Positions 35,882 to 45,136 of a stretch of 64,000 nucleotides of DNA are shown here, piece after piece; position 1 is the first letter of the stretch, and every line of letters starts with the position of its first letter. Below the pieces are notes generated by a model. The model worked only from the letters and a program-made list of their open reading frames with translations, was not told the origin of the DNA and made no database searches. The stretch is taken from the NCBI GenBank assembly GCA_963754125.1, contig CAVWEX010000010.1, positions 1 to 64,000 on the forward strand, given 5' to 3'. A program made the translations under genes and the position numbers. This DNA comes from RPQJ01 sp963754125 (GTDB lineage: Bacteria; Pseudomonadota; Gammaproteobacteria; Steroidobacterales; Steroidobacteraceae).

Positions 35882-37260
35882 AGATCATCATCCTCGGAGC
35901 CGGCCAGGTCGGCCGGACGGCTGCGTACCACCTCGCCCGCGAGGAGGCCAACGACGTCACCGTCGTGGACACCAACGACCTGCTGCTGCGCGACCTGCAG
36001 GACCGCCTCGACATCCGCACTGTCTCCGGCAACGCGGCCCATCCGAACGTGCTGGAGCAGGCGGGCGCCGCGGGCGCCGACATGGTCGTGGCGCTCACCA
36101 ACAGCGACGAAGTGAACATGGTGGCCTGCCAGGTCGCCTGGACGCTGTTCCGCACCCGCACCAAGATCGCGCGCATCCGCTCGCTCGAGTACACGAAGCG
36201 CAACGAGCTGTTCTTCGACACCGATACGCCGCCCCCGGACGGTGCCGGCTTCCCGGTGGACGTGTACATCAGCCCCGAGGAACTGGTCACCCAGTACGTC
36301 GAGCGGCTGATCCGTTACTCCGGCGCGCTGCAGGTGCTCGACTTCGCCGACGGGCGCGTGCGGCTGGTCGGCGTCAAGACCGTCCGCGGCGGCCCGCTGG
36401 TCGGCCAGCAGCTGCGCAGCATCCGCCAGCACCTGCCGAACGTGGACGCGCGGGTCGTCGCGATCTACCGCGAGGGCGGCAGCATCGTGCCCGAGGGCGA
36501 CACGATCCTGCAGCACGGCGACGAGGTGTTCTTCCTCGCCGCCACCGAGGACATGCGCAAGGTGATGACCGAGCTGCGGCGCGTCGAGGACTCGGTCAAG
36601 CGCGTCGTGATCGCCGGCGGCGGCAACATCGGGCTGCGCCTCGCGCAGCGCATCGAGGACCGCTACCAGGTCAAGATCATCGAGCGCGACCCGGCCCGCG
36701 CCCGGCGCATCTCCGAGATCCTGCGCAGCACCGTCGTGCTCAACGGCGACGCCGCGGACGAGGAACTTCTGATCGAAGAGAACATCGACAGCGCCGACGT
36801 GTTCTGCGCGGTCACCAACGCCGAGGAGGCCAACATCCTCTCGGCGATGCTCGCCAAGCGGCTCGGCGCGCACCGCGTGATGGCGCTCATCAACCGGCCG
36901 GCCTACGCGGAGATGATGCAGAGCGGTCCGATCGACGTCGCGATCTCGCCGCAGTCCGTGACCATCGGCTCGCTGCTCGCGCACGTGCGCCGCGGCGACG
37001 TGGTGCGCGTGCACTCGCTGCGCCGTGGCGCCGCCGAGGCCATCGAGGCCATCGCGCACCGCTCGCGCGGCAGCAAGGTCGTCGGGCGCCGCGTCGAGGA
37101 GGTGAAGCTGCCGAAGGGCGCGACCATCGGCGCGATCGTGCGCGGCCAGGACGTGATCATGGGCCACCACGACACGCTGATCGAGGAAGACGACCACGTG
37201 ATCGTCTTCCTGACCGACCGGCGCCACGTGGAGGCCGTGGAGCGGCTGTTCCAGGAGTGA
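35878..37260 (+). CDS. trkA: Trk system potassium uptake protein TrkA
   Basis: 460-residue peripheral membrane protein gating TrkH through nucleotide binding. Two RCK_N domains, each with a Rossmann Gly motif (IILGAGQVGRTAAYHL at residues 3-18 and VVIAGGGNIGLRLAQ near 242), alternate with two RCK_C domains. DVTVVDTND and KIIERDPARARR supply the acidic residue that ends the second beta strand. The GTG start is used. It overlaps trkH by four bases, so subunits are co-translated. Confidence 0.95.
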   Translation: MKIIILGAGQVGRTAAYHLAREEANDVTVVDTNDLLLRDLQDRLDIRTVSGNAAHPNVLEQAGAAGADMVVALTNSDEVNMVACQVAWTLFRTRTKIARIRSLEYTKRNELFFDTDTPPPDGAGFPVDVYISPEELVTQYVERLIRYSGALQVLDFADGRVRLVGVKTVRGGPLVGQQLRSIRQHLPNVDARVVAIYREGGSIVPEGDTILQHGDEVFFLAATEDMRKVMTELRRVEDSVKRVVIAGGGNIGLRLAQRIEDRYQVKIIERDPARARRISEILRSTVVLNGDAADEELLIEENIDSADVFCAVTNAEEANILSAMLAKRLGAHRVMALINRPAYAEMMQSGPIDVAISPQSVTIGSLLAHVRRGDVVRVHSLRRGAAEAIEAIAHRSRGSKVVGRRVEEVKLPKGATIGAIVRGQDVIMGHHDTLIEEDDHVIVFLTDRRHVEAVERLFQE

Positions 37261-38724
37261 CGCGCAAGCACCTCAACCTGGAGGTCATCCAGCGGATCCT
37301 GGGCCTGCTGCTCATGCTGTTCAGCGTGACCATGCTGGTTCCGGCCGCGGTCTCGTTGCTGTACGCCGACGGGCAGTTCGACCTCTTCCTCGACGCGTTC
37401 GCGATCGTGCTCGCCGCCGGGCTGCTCGCGTGGCTGCCGGCGCGGCGCAGCACCGGCGACCTGCGCCTGCGCGACGGGTTCCTCGTGGTCGCGCTGTTCT
37501 GGTTCGTCATCGGGCTCGCGGGCGCCGTGCCCTTCTTCCTCGCGGACGTGCCGCGGATGACGTTCACCGAGGCGGTGTTCGAGTCGGTGTCGGGCTTCAC
37601 CACCACCGGCGCGACCGTGCTCGTGGGCCTCGACGACCTGCCGCCGTCGATCCTCTACTACCGCCACCAGACGCAGTGGCTCGGCGGCCTCGGCATCGTG
37701 GTGCTGGCCGTCGCCCTGCTGCCGCTGCTCGGCATCGGCGGCATGCAGCTGCTCAAGGCCGAGACCACCGGGCCGATGAAGGAGACCAAGGTCACGACCC
37801 GCATCACCGGTACGGCGAAGGCGCTGTGGCTCGTGTACGTGCTGCTCACCGTGGCGGGCGTCGCGGCGTACTGGCTCGCGGGCATGACGCTGTTCGACGC
37901 GGTGGGCCACTCGTTCTCGGCGGTCTCCACCGGCGGCTACTCGTCGCACGACGCGAGCATCGGCTTCTTCGCGAGCCCCGCCATCGAGTGGATCACCATC
38001 GTGCTGATGACGCTCGGCGGAGCAAGCTTCGCACTGCACTTCCTCGCCTGGCGCAACCGGCGGCTGGGCGACTACTGGCGCGACCCGGAGTTCCGCGCCT
38101 ACCTCGTGGTACTGGGCGCCACGACGCTGGTCACGGCGTCGGTGCTCTTCTGGAACGATGTGCACCACCACCCGTTCACCTCGCTGCGCTCGGCGCTGTT
38201 CCACGCGGTGTCGGTGCAGACCAGCACGGGCTATACGACGGAGAACTTCGCGCTCTGGCCCGGCGCGCTGCCCGTGCTGCTCGATGTTCACGACCTTCAT
38301 CGGCGGCTGCGCGGGCTCGACCGCGGGCGGCATGAAGGTGATCCGCTGGCTGCTGGTTCTGCGCCAGGGCAGTCGCGAGGTCACCCGCCTGATCCATCCG
38401 AGCGCCGAGGTCGCGGTGAAGCTCGGCGACAAGCCGGTCGGCCCGCGGGTCGTCGAGGCGGTGTGGGGATTCTTCGCCGTCTACCTGGTCGTCTTCACGA
38501 TGCTGATGCTGGCGCTGATGGGCACCGGTGTCGAGCAGATCACCGCCTTCAGCGCCATTGCGACCTGCATCAACAACGTCGGCCCGGGGCTGGGCGAAGT
38601 GGCATCCAACTTCACGACTGTGAATCCTGCCGGGCTGTGGATTTCCACGCTCGCCATGCTGCTCGGGCGCCTGGAGATCTTCCCGATCCTGGTGCTGCTG
38701 AGCCCGGGCTTCTGGCGCAGCTGA
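37257..38724 (+). CDS. trkH: Trk potassium channel TrkH (one frameshift)
   Basis: About 488 residues after removing one G near 38283 (join LPVLLMFTTFIGGCAGST). Integral membrane K+ translocator with four pseudo-repeats. The selectivity-filter segments are visible: VSGFTTTGATVL, SAVSTGGYSSHD, SVQTSTGYTTENF and CINNVGPGLGEV. IGGCAGSTAGGMKVIRWLLV is the intramembrane gate loop. It pairs with the overlapping trkA. A remnant of a second trkH follows. Confidence 0.93.
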
Positions 38725-38818
38725 GGGCCTGCCGCCAGAATCGGCGCTGCCGTGTGGTGGCCCGCGCGCCGCGCACTTCGAGGACACCCTCCACCTCACC
38801 ACGGACGGCGACTTCCGG

Positions 38819-39095
38819 GTGCGGTCCCTTGGGACGACCACGGGCTTCACGACCTCGCATTGCCACCACTGGCCGGTCGGGCTCCAGGTGCTGCTGCTCG
38901 TGAAGCAGCGGCCGCGCGAACTCGGCCATCGGGGCGACGCTCAACAACCTCGGTCCCGGGCTGGGCGGGGTGGCGAGCAACTACGCATCGCTGGGCGTTC
39001 CGGCCAAGTGGATCTGCGTTCTCGCCATGCTGCTCGGCCGGCTCGAGATCTTCACGCTGCTGATCCTGTTCACCGTCACGTTCTGGCGCAAATGA
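38819..39095 (+). pseudogene. Decayed second trkH copy (C-terminal remnant)
   Basis: Two TrkH-like pieces survive. The first (38819-38905) reads GTTTGFTTSHCHHWPVGLQVLLLV, matching the third filter repeat and following helix. The second, in another frame (38919-39095), reads NSAIGATLNNLGPGLGG, then AKWICVLAMLLGRLEIFTLLILF and ends FWRK-TGA, matching the TrkH C-terminus. Roughly 90-100 residues that should lie between them are missing. The tail resembles enterobacterial TrkH more than the intact neighbour does, so it is not a simple duplicate of that gene. A collapsed assembly is the alternative to true decay. Confidence 0.75.
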
Positions 39096-39142
39096 GGCCG
39101 GCCGGGCCCGATCCGAGCGCGCCGCCGGACGGCGCCAGAGGA

Positions 39143-39148
39143 TAGAAT
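39143..39148 (+). promoter_or_regulatory. Possible -10 for mrcB
   Basis: TAGAAT at 39143-39148, 32 bases before the mrcB ATG and after the trkH remnant. No good -35 hexamer at the expected distance. Confidence 0.4.
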
Positions 39149-39180
39149 CCCGCCCTTCCCCGGCAACACGCGGACGATCC

Positions 39181-41538
39181 ATGGCACGCGGCAAGCGCCC
39201 GAGCGGCAGGCGCAGGCAACTGCAGCGCGGTTTCGCGGTGCTCGCACTGTTGCTCGTGGTCGTGGCGATCGCCGTGGTGGCGGTGCTCGACCATCGCGTC
39301 ACGGCCCAGTTCGAGGGTCGGCGCTGGACGCTGCCGGCACGCGTGTACGCGCAGCCCATCGACCTCTACGCCGGTCAGCAGCTCTCGGCACAGCGCCTCG
39401 CGGACGAGCTCGAGCGTCTCGGCTACCTCGCCGTCGCCAAGCCCGACCGCCCGGGCACCTACCGCCGGCGGGGCGACGAGCTGCGCGTGTTCGTACGCGA
39501 GTTCCGCTTCGCCGACGAGCGCCAGGAGGCGCGGGCCCTCAGGCTCTCGTTCGCGGACGGCGTGGTCACAAGCCTCGAGGACGTGTCCGGCGCGGAGGTC
39601 GCCATCGTGCGACTCGACCCGCTGCTGATCGGCAGCATCTTCCCGATGCACGGCGAGGATCGCATCGTGGTCTCGCCATCCGAGGTGCCGCCGCTGCTGC
39701 CCGCGGCGCTCAAGGCCGTCGAGGACCGCAAGTTCGACTCACACAATGGCGTGAATCCGCTCGCGATCCTGCGTGCCCTGTTCGTCAACGTGCGGGCGGG
39801 CCAGATCGAGCAGGGCGGCAGCACGCTCACGCAGCAGCTCGTCAAGAGCTACTTCCTCGACAGCCGACGCACCCTGCGGCGCAAGATCGAGGAAGCCATG
39901 ATGGCCGTGATCCTCGAGGCTCGTTACGAGAAGGCGGACATCATGAACGCCTACATCAACGAGATTTACCTCGGCCAGGACGGGCGGCGCGCGGTGCACG
40001 GCTTCGGGCTGGGCAGCCAGTTCTACTTCGGCAAACCGCTCGCGGAACTCGACCTGCCCGAGATCGCGCTCATGGTCGCCGTCATCCGTGGCCCCTCGTA
40101 CTACGACCCGCGACGGCAACCCGAACGCGCGCTCGAGCGGCGCAACCTCGTGCTGCGCGTGCTGGCCGAGCAGGGCGTGGTGAGCGCCGAGGACGCCGAG
40201 CGGGCTGCGAAGACGCCGCTCGGCATCGCCGAGGCCGGACGCAAGGGCGGCGGCTTCTATCCAGCGTTCCTCGACCTCGTGCGACGCCAGTTGCGCCAGG
40301 ACTACGAGGAGGCCGACCTGACCGAGTCCGGGCTGACCGTGTTCAGCACGCTCGACCCGCTGCTGCAGGGTGCGGCGGAGTCCGCGCTTTCCGGCGAGCT
40401 CGACCGCCTGGATCGCTCGGCGCGCAAGGAGGCGCACGGACTCGAAGGGGTGGTCGTCGTGACGGCCCCGCAGACCGGCGAGGTCGTGGCACTCATCGGC
40501 GGACGGCGCGCCGGATTCGACGGCTTCAACCGGGCGCTCGATGCGCAGCGGCCGATCGGCTCGCTCGCCAAGCCGATCGTGTACCTCGCCGCCCTCGAAA
40601 CCGGGCGCTTCACGCCGGCCACGCTGGTGGCCGACGAGCCGGTGGACCTCAAGCTGCCGAGCGGGGATCGCTGGAAGCCCGCGAACTTCGACAAGCAGGT
40701 TCGCGGCCAGGTGACGATGGTGCGTGCGCTTACGCAGTCGCTGAACCTCGCGACCGTCAACATGGGCCTCGACGTCGGCCTCGGTCGCGTCGCGCACGCC
40801 TTCGAGCAGCTCGGCCTGGCGGAAGCGCCCGCCGAGTTGCCGTCCATGTTGCTCGGCGCAACCAACCTGAGCCCGCTCGAGGTCACCCAGGTCTACAACA
40901 CGCTCGCAAACGGCGGCTTCCGGGCGCCGCTGCGCGCCGTGCGGGCCGTGGTGGACGAGGCCGGCCAGCCGCTCAAGGCGCCGGAGCTCGAGGTGTCGGA
41001 GGCGGTGTCGCCCGAGGCCGTGCACACGCTCGACCGCATGCTGATCGAGGTCATGGAACGCGGCACCGGGCGCGCGGCGAAGAAGCAGCTGCCCGCCGGG
41101 CTGGTGGTCGCCGGCAAGACCGGGACCTCGAACGACTACCGGGACAGCTGGTTCGCCGGGTTCTCCGGCTCGCACCTGATCGTGGCGTGGGTGGGACACG
41201 ACGACAACCGGCCCACCGGCCTCACCGGCACCACGGGCGGGCTCGCCGTGTGGTCGCGGCTGATGGGGTCGATCCCCACCTCGTCGTTCGAGCCGCTGCT
41301 GCCCGACGCACTCGATTTACGCTGGATCGACTACTTCTCCGGTCGCGAGACTTCGCCCTACTGCAATGGATCGGCCGTCAGCATGTCCTTTGCGCCCGGC
41401 ACGCCGCTCGAGCCCAGCGAGGTCTGCCCGCCCGGATCGGACAGCCGCGTGCCCGACGAGGCGGGGCTGGGAGTGCTGGACGAGTTGGGCGACCCAGCAG
41501 ACCTCGCGCCAGTCGAGGCTGAACCCGAGGTTCCCTGA
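39181..41538 (+). CDS. mrcB: Bifunctional peptidoglycan synthase PBP1b
   Basis: 785-residue class A penicillin-binding protein. Basic N-terminus, one membrane helix (VLALLLVVVAIAVVAVLDH), then a UB2H-like region (about 55-140). The glycosyltransferase domain has AVEDRKFDSHNGVNP (catalytic Glu), GGSTLTQQLVKSYFL and EARYEKADIMNAYINEIYLGQ. The transpeptidase has SxxK in RPIGSLAKPIVYL, SLN in TQSLNLATVN and KTGTSNDYRDSWFAGF. It polymerises and cross-links cell wall. A TPR lipoprotein follows. Confidence 0.95.
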   Translation: MARGKRPSGRRRQLQRGFAVLALLLVVVAIAVVAVLDHRVTAQFEGRRWTLPARVYAQPIDLYAGQQLSAQRLADELERLGYLAVAKPDRPGTYRRRGDELRVFVREFRFADERQEARALRLSFADGVVTSLEDVSGAEVAIVRLDPLLIGSIFPMHGEDRIVVSPSEVPPLLPAALKAVEDRKFDSHNGVNPLAILRALFVNVRAGQIEQGGSTLTQQLVKSYFLDSRRTLRRKIEEAMMAVILEARYEKADIMNAYINEIYLGQDGRRAVHGFGLGSQFYFGKPLAELDLPEIALMVAVIRGPSYYDPRRQPERALERRNLVLRVLAEQGVVSAEDAERAAKTPLGIAEAGRKGGGFYPAFLDLVRRQLRQDYEEADLTESGLTVFSTLDPLLQGAAESALSGELDRLDRSARKEAHGLEGVVVVTAPQTGEVVALIGGRRAGFDGFNRALDAQRPIGSLAKPIVYLAALETGRFTPATLVADEPVDLKLPSGDRWKPANFDKQVRGQVTMVRALTQSLNLATVNMGLDVGLGRVAHAFEQLGLAEAPAELPSMLLGATNLSPLEVTQVYNTLANGGFRAPLRAVRAVVDEAGQPLKAPELEVSEAVSPEAVHTLDRMLIEVMERGTGRAAKKQLPAGLVVAGKTGTSNDYRDSWFAGFSGSHLIVAWVGHDDNRPTGLTGTTGGLAVWSRLMGSIPTSSFEPLLPDALDLRWIDYFSGRETSPYCNGSAVSMSFAPGTPLEPSEVCPPGSDSRVPDEAGLGVLDELGDPADLAPVEAEPEVP

Positions 41539-41566
41539 GCCGCCGCAGCACGGTAGGCTTGCGGCC

Positions 41567-42139
41567 GTGTTTCGACTCGTCGCACTCGCAGCCCTGCTCG
41601 CGGTTTCCGCCTGCTCCGTTGCCCCGTTCCAGAAGGAACGGCCTGCGCCCGGGGCGCCTGCTACGTCGACCGGCACCGCGAACGCCGGCGACGGACCCGT
41701 GCTGCAGACACCGACCGACGAGATCTTCCAGCCCGACGCCGAGACGGTCATAGAGCCGCCGCCGGTCGTCGAACTTCCGCGGGAACGGCCGCGCCGCCCG
41801 CCGGCGACGCTGGCGCCCGCCAGCCGCGCCCTCGTCTCCCAGGCCGAGGCTCAACGCAAGAAGGGCGATCTGCCGGGGGCCTCCGTATCGCTCGATCGAG
41901 CGTTGCGCATCGAGCCGAACAATCCGCTGCTCTGGATCGAGACGGGCCGGCTGCGCATGGACCAGCGCAATTATCCGCAGGCCGAGAACATGGCCCGCAA
42001 GGCGCTCTCGATGTCGGTCGGCGACGACGCCACGCAGTCGGCCGCCTGGGAACTCATCGGCCAGTCGCTCAAGGCGCGCGGCCGCAACGTCGAGGCCGAG
42101 GAAGCGTTCGGCAAGGCACGCGCGGCCGCGCCGCGCTGA
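41567..42139 (+). CDS. TPR-containing lipoprotein
   Basis: 190 residues starting at GTG 41567: lipoprotein signal FRLVALAALLAVSAC with lipobox A-V-S-A-C, a Pro-rich linker (about 20-85), then two TPR-like repeats (AEAQRKKGDLPGASVSLDRALRIEPNNP and RMDQRNYPQAENMARKALSMS). It lies just after the PBP1b gene, as similar lipoproteins do in other gammaproteobacteria, so a role as an outer-membrane partner of peptidoglycan synthesis is plausible but not shown. It is separated by one base from the convergent glycosyltransferase stop. Confidence 0.8.
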   Translation: MFRLVALAALLAVSACSVAPFQKERPAPGAPATSTGTANAGDGPVLQTPTDEIFQPDAETVIEPPPVVELPRERPRRPPATLAPASRALVSQAEAQRKKGDLPGASVSLDRALRIEPNNPLLWIETGRLRMDQRNYPQAENMARKALSMSVGDDATQSAAWELIGQSLKARGRNVEAEEAFGKARAAAPR

Positions 42140-42140
42140 G

Positions 42141-43178
42141 TCAGGGGCCCGCAGCCGCGGCGGCCCAGGCCGCGTCGCCCTGCCGCGCCGCCACGAGATG
42201 CTCGAGGAACTGCCCGGTGGCGGCCTCCCAGGTGTAGCGCAGCGCGTGCTCCCGGCAGGCCTGCGGATCGAGGCCGAGCGCCCCGAGCGCGGCCGCGCGC
42301 AGGTCCTCGTCGAGCATCCCGTTGACCCCGGCAGTGACCACGTCCAGCGGTCCGGTCACGGGATACGCGGCGACCGGCACCCCACAGGCCATGGCTTCGA
42401 GCAGCACCAGCCCGAAGGTGTCCGTGCGGCTCGGGAACACGAACACGTCGCTGGCCGCGACATAGGCGGCGAGTTCCTCGCCGTGCCGGTAGCCGGCATA
42501 CACCACCGCGGGGTATCGGCGACGGCATTCCTCGAGCGCCGGTCCGTCGCCGACCACGAGCTTCGTCCCCGGCAGGTCCAGCCGAAGGAAGTCGTCGATG
42601 CCCTTCTCGACCGCAACCCGTCCGAAGTAGAGCCAGATCGGACGCGGCAGGTCGAGGAACGACTTGGGTCCAGGTCGGAACAGTTCCGTGTCCACGCCCC
42701 GGCTCCACAGCGCGAGATTGCGAAAGCCACGCTCCTCGAGCGCCCGCAGCATGGAAGGTGTGCCGACCAGCGTCCGCGCGGCCGCGCCGTGAAAGCGACG
42801 CAGGTGGGCATAGCTCAGCCGCAACGGGACCGGGACGCGGGCCCGGACGTACTCCGGGAAGCGCGTGTGGTAGGAGGTCGTGAACGCCCGGCCATGGCGA
42901 CGGCACCAGCGGCGGGCCGCCATGCCGAGCGGCCCCTCGGTGGCGATGTGAACGCTGTCGGGGTCGAGTGCGGCAAGTTGCGCGGCGAGGCGCCGGTAGG
43001 GTCGCCACGCGAGCCGGATCTCCGGGTAGGTCGGGCAGGGCAGGGTGCAGAACGCGCGGGGCTCGAGAACTTCGACGACGTGCCCGGACCGCTGCAGCAG
43101 GGTCGAGGTGACGGACAGCGTGCGAACCACGCCGTTGGTCTGTGGCAACCAGGCGTCGGTGACGATGGCGAGCCTCAC
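42141..43178 (-). CDS. Glycosyltransferase family 4 (GT-B) protein
   Basis: 345 residues. N-terminal AIVTDAWLPQTNGVVRTL contains the Gly-rich donor/acceptor loop typical of the MgtA/SqdX/PimB-like group. VGTPSMLRALEERGF, LWSRGVDTELF, YFGRVAVEKGIDDFL and FVFPSRTDTFGLVLLEAMACGVPVAAY (the EX7E region) follow. It probably adds a sugar to a lipid acceptor. It overlaps the LpxH-like gene by four bases, hinting at a joint role in glycolipid or lipid A-related metabolism. Substrates are unknown. Confidence 0.85.
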   Translation of the reverse strand: MRLAIVTDAWLPQTNGVVRTLSVTSTLLQRSGHVVEVLEPRAFCTLPCPTYPEIRLAWRPYRRLAAQLAALDPDSVHIATEGPLGMAARRWCRRHGRAFTTSYHTRFPEYVRARVPVPLRLSYAHLRRFHGAAARTLVGTPSMLRALEERGFRNLALWSRGVDTELFRPGPKSFLDLPRPIWLYFGRVAVEKGIDDFLRLDLPGTKLVVGDGPALEECRRRYPAVVYAGYRHGEELAAYVAASDVFVFPSRTDTFGLVLLEAMACGVPVAAYPVTGPLDVVTAGVNGMLDEDLRAAALGALGLDPQACREHALRYTWEAATGQFLEHLVAARQGDAAWAAAAAGP

Positions 43179-43990
43179 GCAGCCTGCCCCAGCGCAACGG
43201 CGGGGAGCGGCGTATCGCCCGCCAGGACCTCGACGTCCTCCGTCCAGCGCAGCAGGCTGAGCCGCCCCTCGGCGTCCTCGACGAGTGCCGTGCAGTTCTC
43301 CACCCAGTCGCCGTCGTTGCAGTAGAGCACGCCGTCGAGGTCGCTGATCTCGGGCCGGTGGATGTGCCCGCAGACGATCCCGTCCACGCCACGGCGGCGC
43401 GCCTCGAAGGCCACGGCGCGCTCGAAGTTGCTGATGTACTTCACCGCGTTCTTGACCTTGTGCTTGAGGAAGGAGGCCACCGACCAGTAGGGGTAGCCGA
43501 GCCCTGAGCGCACGTTGTTGACGTGCCGGTTGAGGCGCAGCACGAAGGCATAGGCGCGGTTGCCGACGGACTCGAGGAACGGGCTCGCGCGGATCACGCT
43601 GTCGAACTCGTCGCCATGCAGCACCAGCAGGCGGCGCCCGTCGGCCGTCTCGTGGACGGCCTCGAGCCGGACCTCCACGTTGCCGAGCACCCAGCCGTCG
43701 TAGTCGCGGAACACCCGGTCGTGGTTACCGGGGATGTAGACCACCCGCGTGCCGTGCTTCGCCTTGCCGAGCAGCGTCCGGATCACGTCGTTGTGCTGCT
43801 GTGGCCAGTGGAACGTGCGCTCCAGGCTCCACAGGTCGATGATGTCGCCGACCAGGTAAAGCTGATCGCACTCGACCCGGCGCAGGAACTCGAGCAGGAA
43901 CCCCGCCCGGCACCCCTTGAAGCCGAGGTGCACGTCGGAGATGAATACGCTGCGCAGCTTCAGGGGCGCTCGCGGCGGGCTCGGGCTCAT
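43175..43990 (-). CDS. UDP-2,3-diacylglucosamine diphosphatase-like metallophosphoesterase
   Basis: 271 residues. The calcineurin-like metal-site motifs are intact: SDVHLG (DxH), LVGDIIDLW (GDxxD), IPGNHD (GNHD), LHGDEFD and CGHIHRPE (GHxH). The length and VSIRASPFLESVG-like middle place it in the LpxH-related family with an extended C-terminus, found next to glycosyltransferases in many proteobacteria. It may act on lipid A precursors or another nucleotide-sugar lipid. ATG 43990 is chosen because SPSPPRAPLKLRSVFISDVHL is the usual N-terminus. Confidence 0.85.
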   Translation of the reverse strand: MSPSPPRAPLKLRSVFISDVHLGFKGCRAGFLLEFLRRVECDQLYLVGDIIDLWSLERTFHWPQQHNDVIRTLLGKAKHGTRVVYIPGNHDRVFRDYDGWVLGNVEVRLEAVHETADGRRLLVLHGDEFDSVIRASPFLESVGNRAYAFVLRLNRHVNNVRSGLGYPYWSVASFLKHKVKNAVKYISNFERAVAFEARRRGVDGIVCGHIHRPEISDLDGVLYCNDGDWVENCTALVEDAEGRLSLLRWTEDVEVLAGDTPLPAVALGQAA

Positions 43991-44375
43991 GGGGCCAGCT
44001 CCTGACAACCTCGATTGCCGTCGGAGGCTGCGGCCCGACGGTGACGGACCAGTGACAGTGACGAGAACTTCCCATGACATTCAGGAAGTTGGCTCTGAAA
44101 CGTGAATCGACTGAGAGAAGGAGCGGACCGGCTGGAATCGATAAATTGTCCACTTAATCAGCGAAAAGCCGTATTTCTTTGCCAGTCAAATGCTAGACAT
44201 CGTGATTTTTCAATGTCATTTGGGTAAGTTTTCCCATTTCTTCTTGGATATCCGGATGGTATCGAACTCAAATGTTTGAACTTGTCCCGAAATGATGAGA
44301 AATGGGAGACGTTTTGGATCTCGATCTAATATCGTGGCTTTATGTGGGAACGTGAACCTCAATTGGACGACTCCT
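43991..44375. other. 385-bp intergenic region, partly AT-rich
   Basis: The part from about 44140 to 44340 is near 40% G+C, far below the surroundings. It has no convincing ORF. An inverted repeat AACTTCC (44066-44072) and GGAAGTT (44084-44090), with an 11-base spacer, could be an operator for the divergent LpxH-like gene. The rest may hold the dtd promoter or a small RNA; nothing specific was recognised. Confidence 0.4.
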
Positions 44376-44837
44376 GTGATTGCTCTGCTGCAGCGCGTCC
44401 TCTTTGGCCGCGTCGAGGTCGACGACGAGACAGTGGGCGAAATTGGTCCGGGCCTGCTGGTCCTGCTGGCGGTTGAACCCACCGATACACCGGCCGACGC
44501 CGACGGCTGCATCGACCGACTGCTGCGATACCGGGTCTTTGCCGACGCCGGGGGCCGCATGAACCTGAGTCTGCTGGACGCCGGCGGCGGGCTGCTGCTG
44601 GTGCCCCAGTTCACGCTCGCGGCCGACACGCGCCACGGTCTGCGGCCGGGCTTTTCCACGGCAGCCCCGCCGGCGCTCGGGGAATCGCTGTTCGACCGCG
44701 CGGTGAATGCAGCCCGTGCGCAACTCGGCGACGAGCGGGTCGCCACCGGCCGATTCGGTGCTCACATGCGTGTCAGCCTCACCAACGACGGGCCCGTCAC
44801 GTTCTGGCTGCAGGTGCCCCCGCCCGCACCGCGGTAA
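44376..44837 (+). CDS. dtd: D-aminoacyl-tRNA deacylase
   Basis: 153 residues starting at GTG 44376 (V-I-A-L-L-Q-R-V), the usual N-terminus of the family; the open frame extends upstream into AT-rich DNA without similarity. VFADAGGRMNLSLLDAGGGLLLV and NDGPVTFWLQV (the NxGPVT motif) are clear. The other hallmark, SQFTL, reads PQFTL here: Ser is replaced by Pro while Gln and the Thr are kept. The enzyme removes D-amino acids and glycine mischarged on tRNA. Confidence 0.9.
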   Translation: MIALLQRVLFGRVEVDDETVGEIGPGLLVLLAVEPTDTPADADGCIDRLLRYRVFADAGGRMNLSLLDAGGGLLLVPQFTLAADTRHGLRPGFSTAAPPALGESLFDRAVNAARAQLGDERVATGRFGAHMRVSLTNDGPVTFWLQVPPPAPR

Positions 44838-44852
44838 CAGATACCGTTCGCG

Positions 44853-44858
44853 TATCAT
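44853..44858 (+). promoter_or_regulatory. Possible -10 for tatABC
   Basis: TATCAT at 44853-44858, 34 bases before the tatA ATG. No strong -35 is seen. Confidence 0.35.
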
Positions 44859-44892
44859 TGCCGTCCGCCCTGGGCCTCATCCGGAGACTGCA

Positions 44893-45129
44893 ATGGGAAT
44901 CGGCTTTCGCGAACTGCTCATCATCCTGGTCATCGCATTGATCCTGTTTGGCGCCAAGAAGCTGCGTAACGTCGGCTCGGACCTGGGTGCGGCCGTGCGC
45001 GGGTTCAAGAAGGCCGTCAACGACGGCGAGGACGAGCAGGCCAAGCAACTGAACGACCTGACCGGCAAGGACGCCGACTTCCAGGAGCGCGCGGGCGCCA
45101 CCAAGTCCGACAACAAGCCGAACGCCTGA
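44893..45129 (+). CDS. tatA: Sec-independent translocase subunit TatA
   Basis: 78 residues: one N-terminal helix (FRELLIILVIALILFGAKKL), the FGxKKL hinge, an amphipathic helix (NVGSDLGAAVRGFKKAVND) and an acidic/polar tail. This is the TatA/E pattern. It forms the pore-like assembly for folded proteins carrying twin-arginine signals. First gene of a compact tatABC operon. Confidence 0.95.
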   Translation: MGIGFRELLIILVIALILFGAKKLRNVGSDLGAAVRGFKKAVNDGEDEQAKQLNDLTGKDADFQERAGATKSDNKPNA

Positions 45130-45136
45130 CACGCCG

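Noticed and set aside
32574..36290. Very long open frame on the minus strand opposite uvrD and trkA
   Set aside because: High G+C keeps antisense frames open. The sense strand carries complete UvrD and TrkA motifs, while the antisense product is low-complexity and matches nothing.
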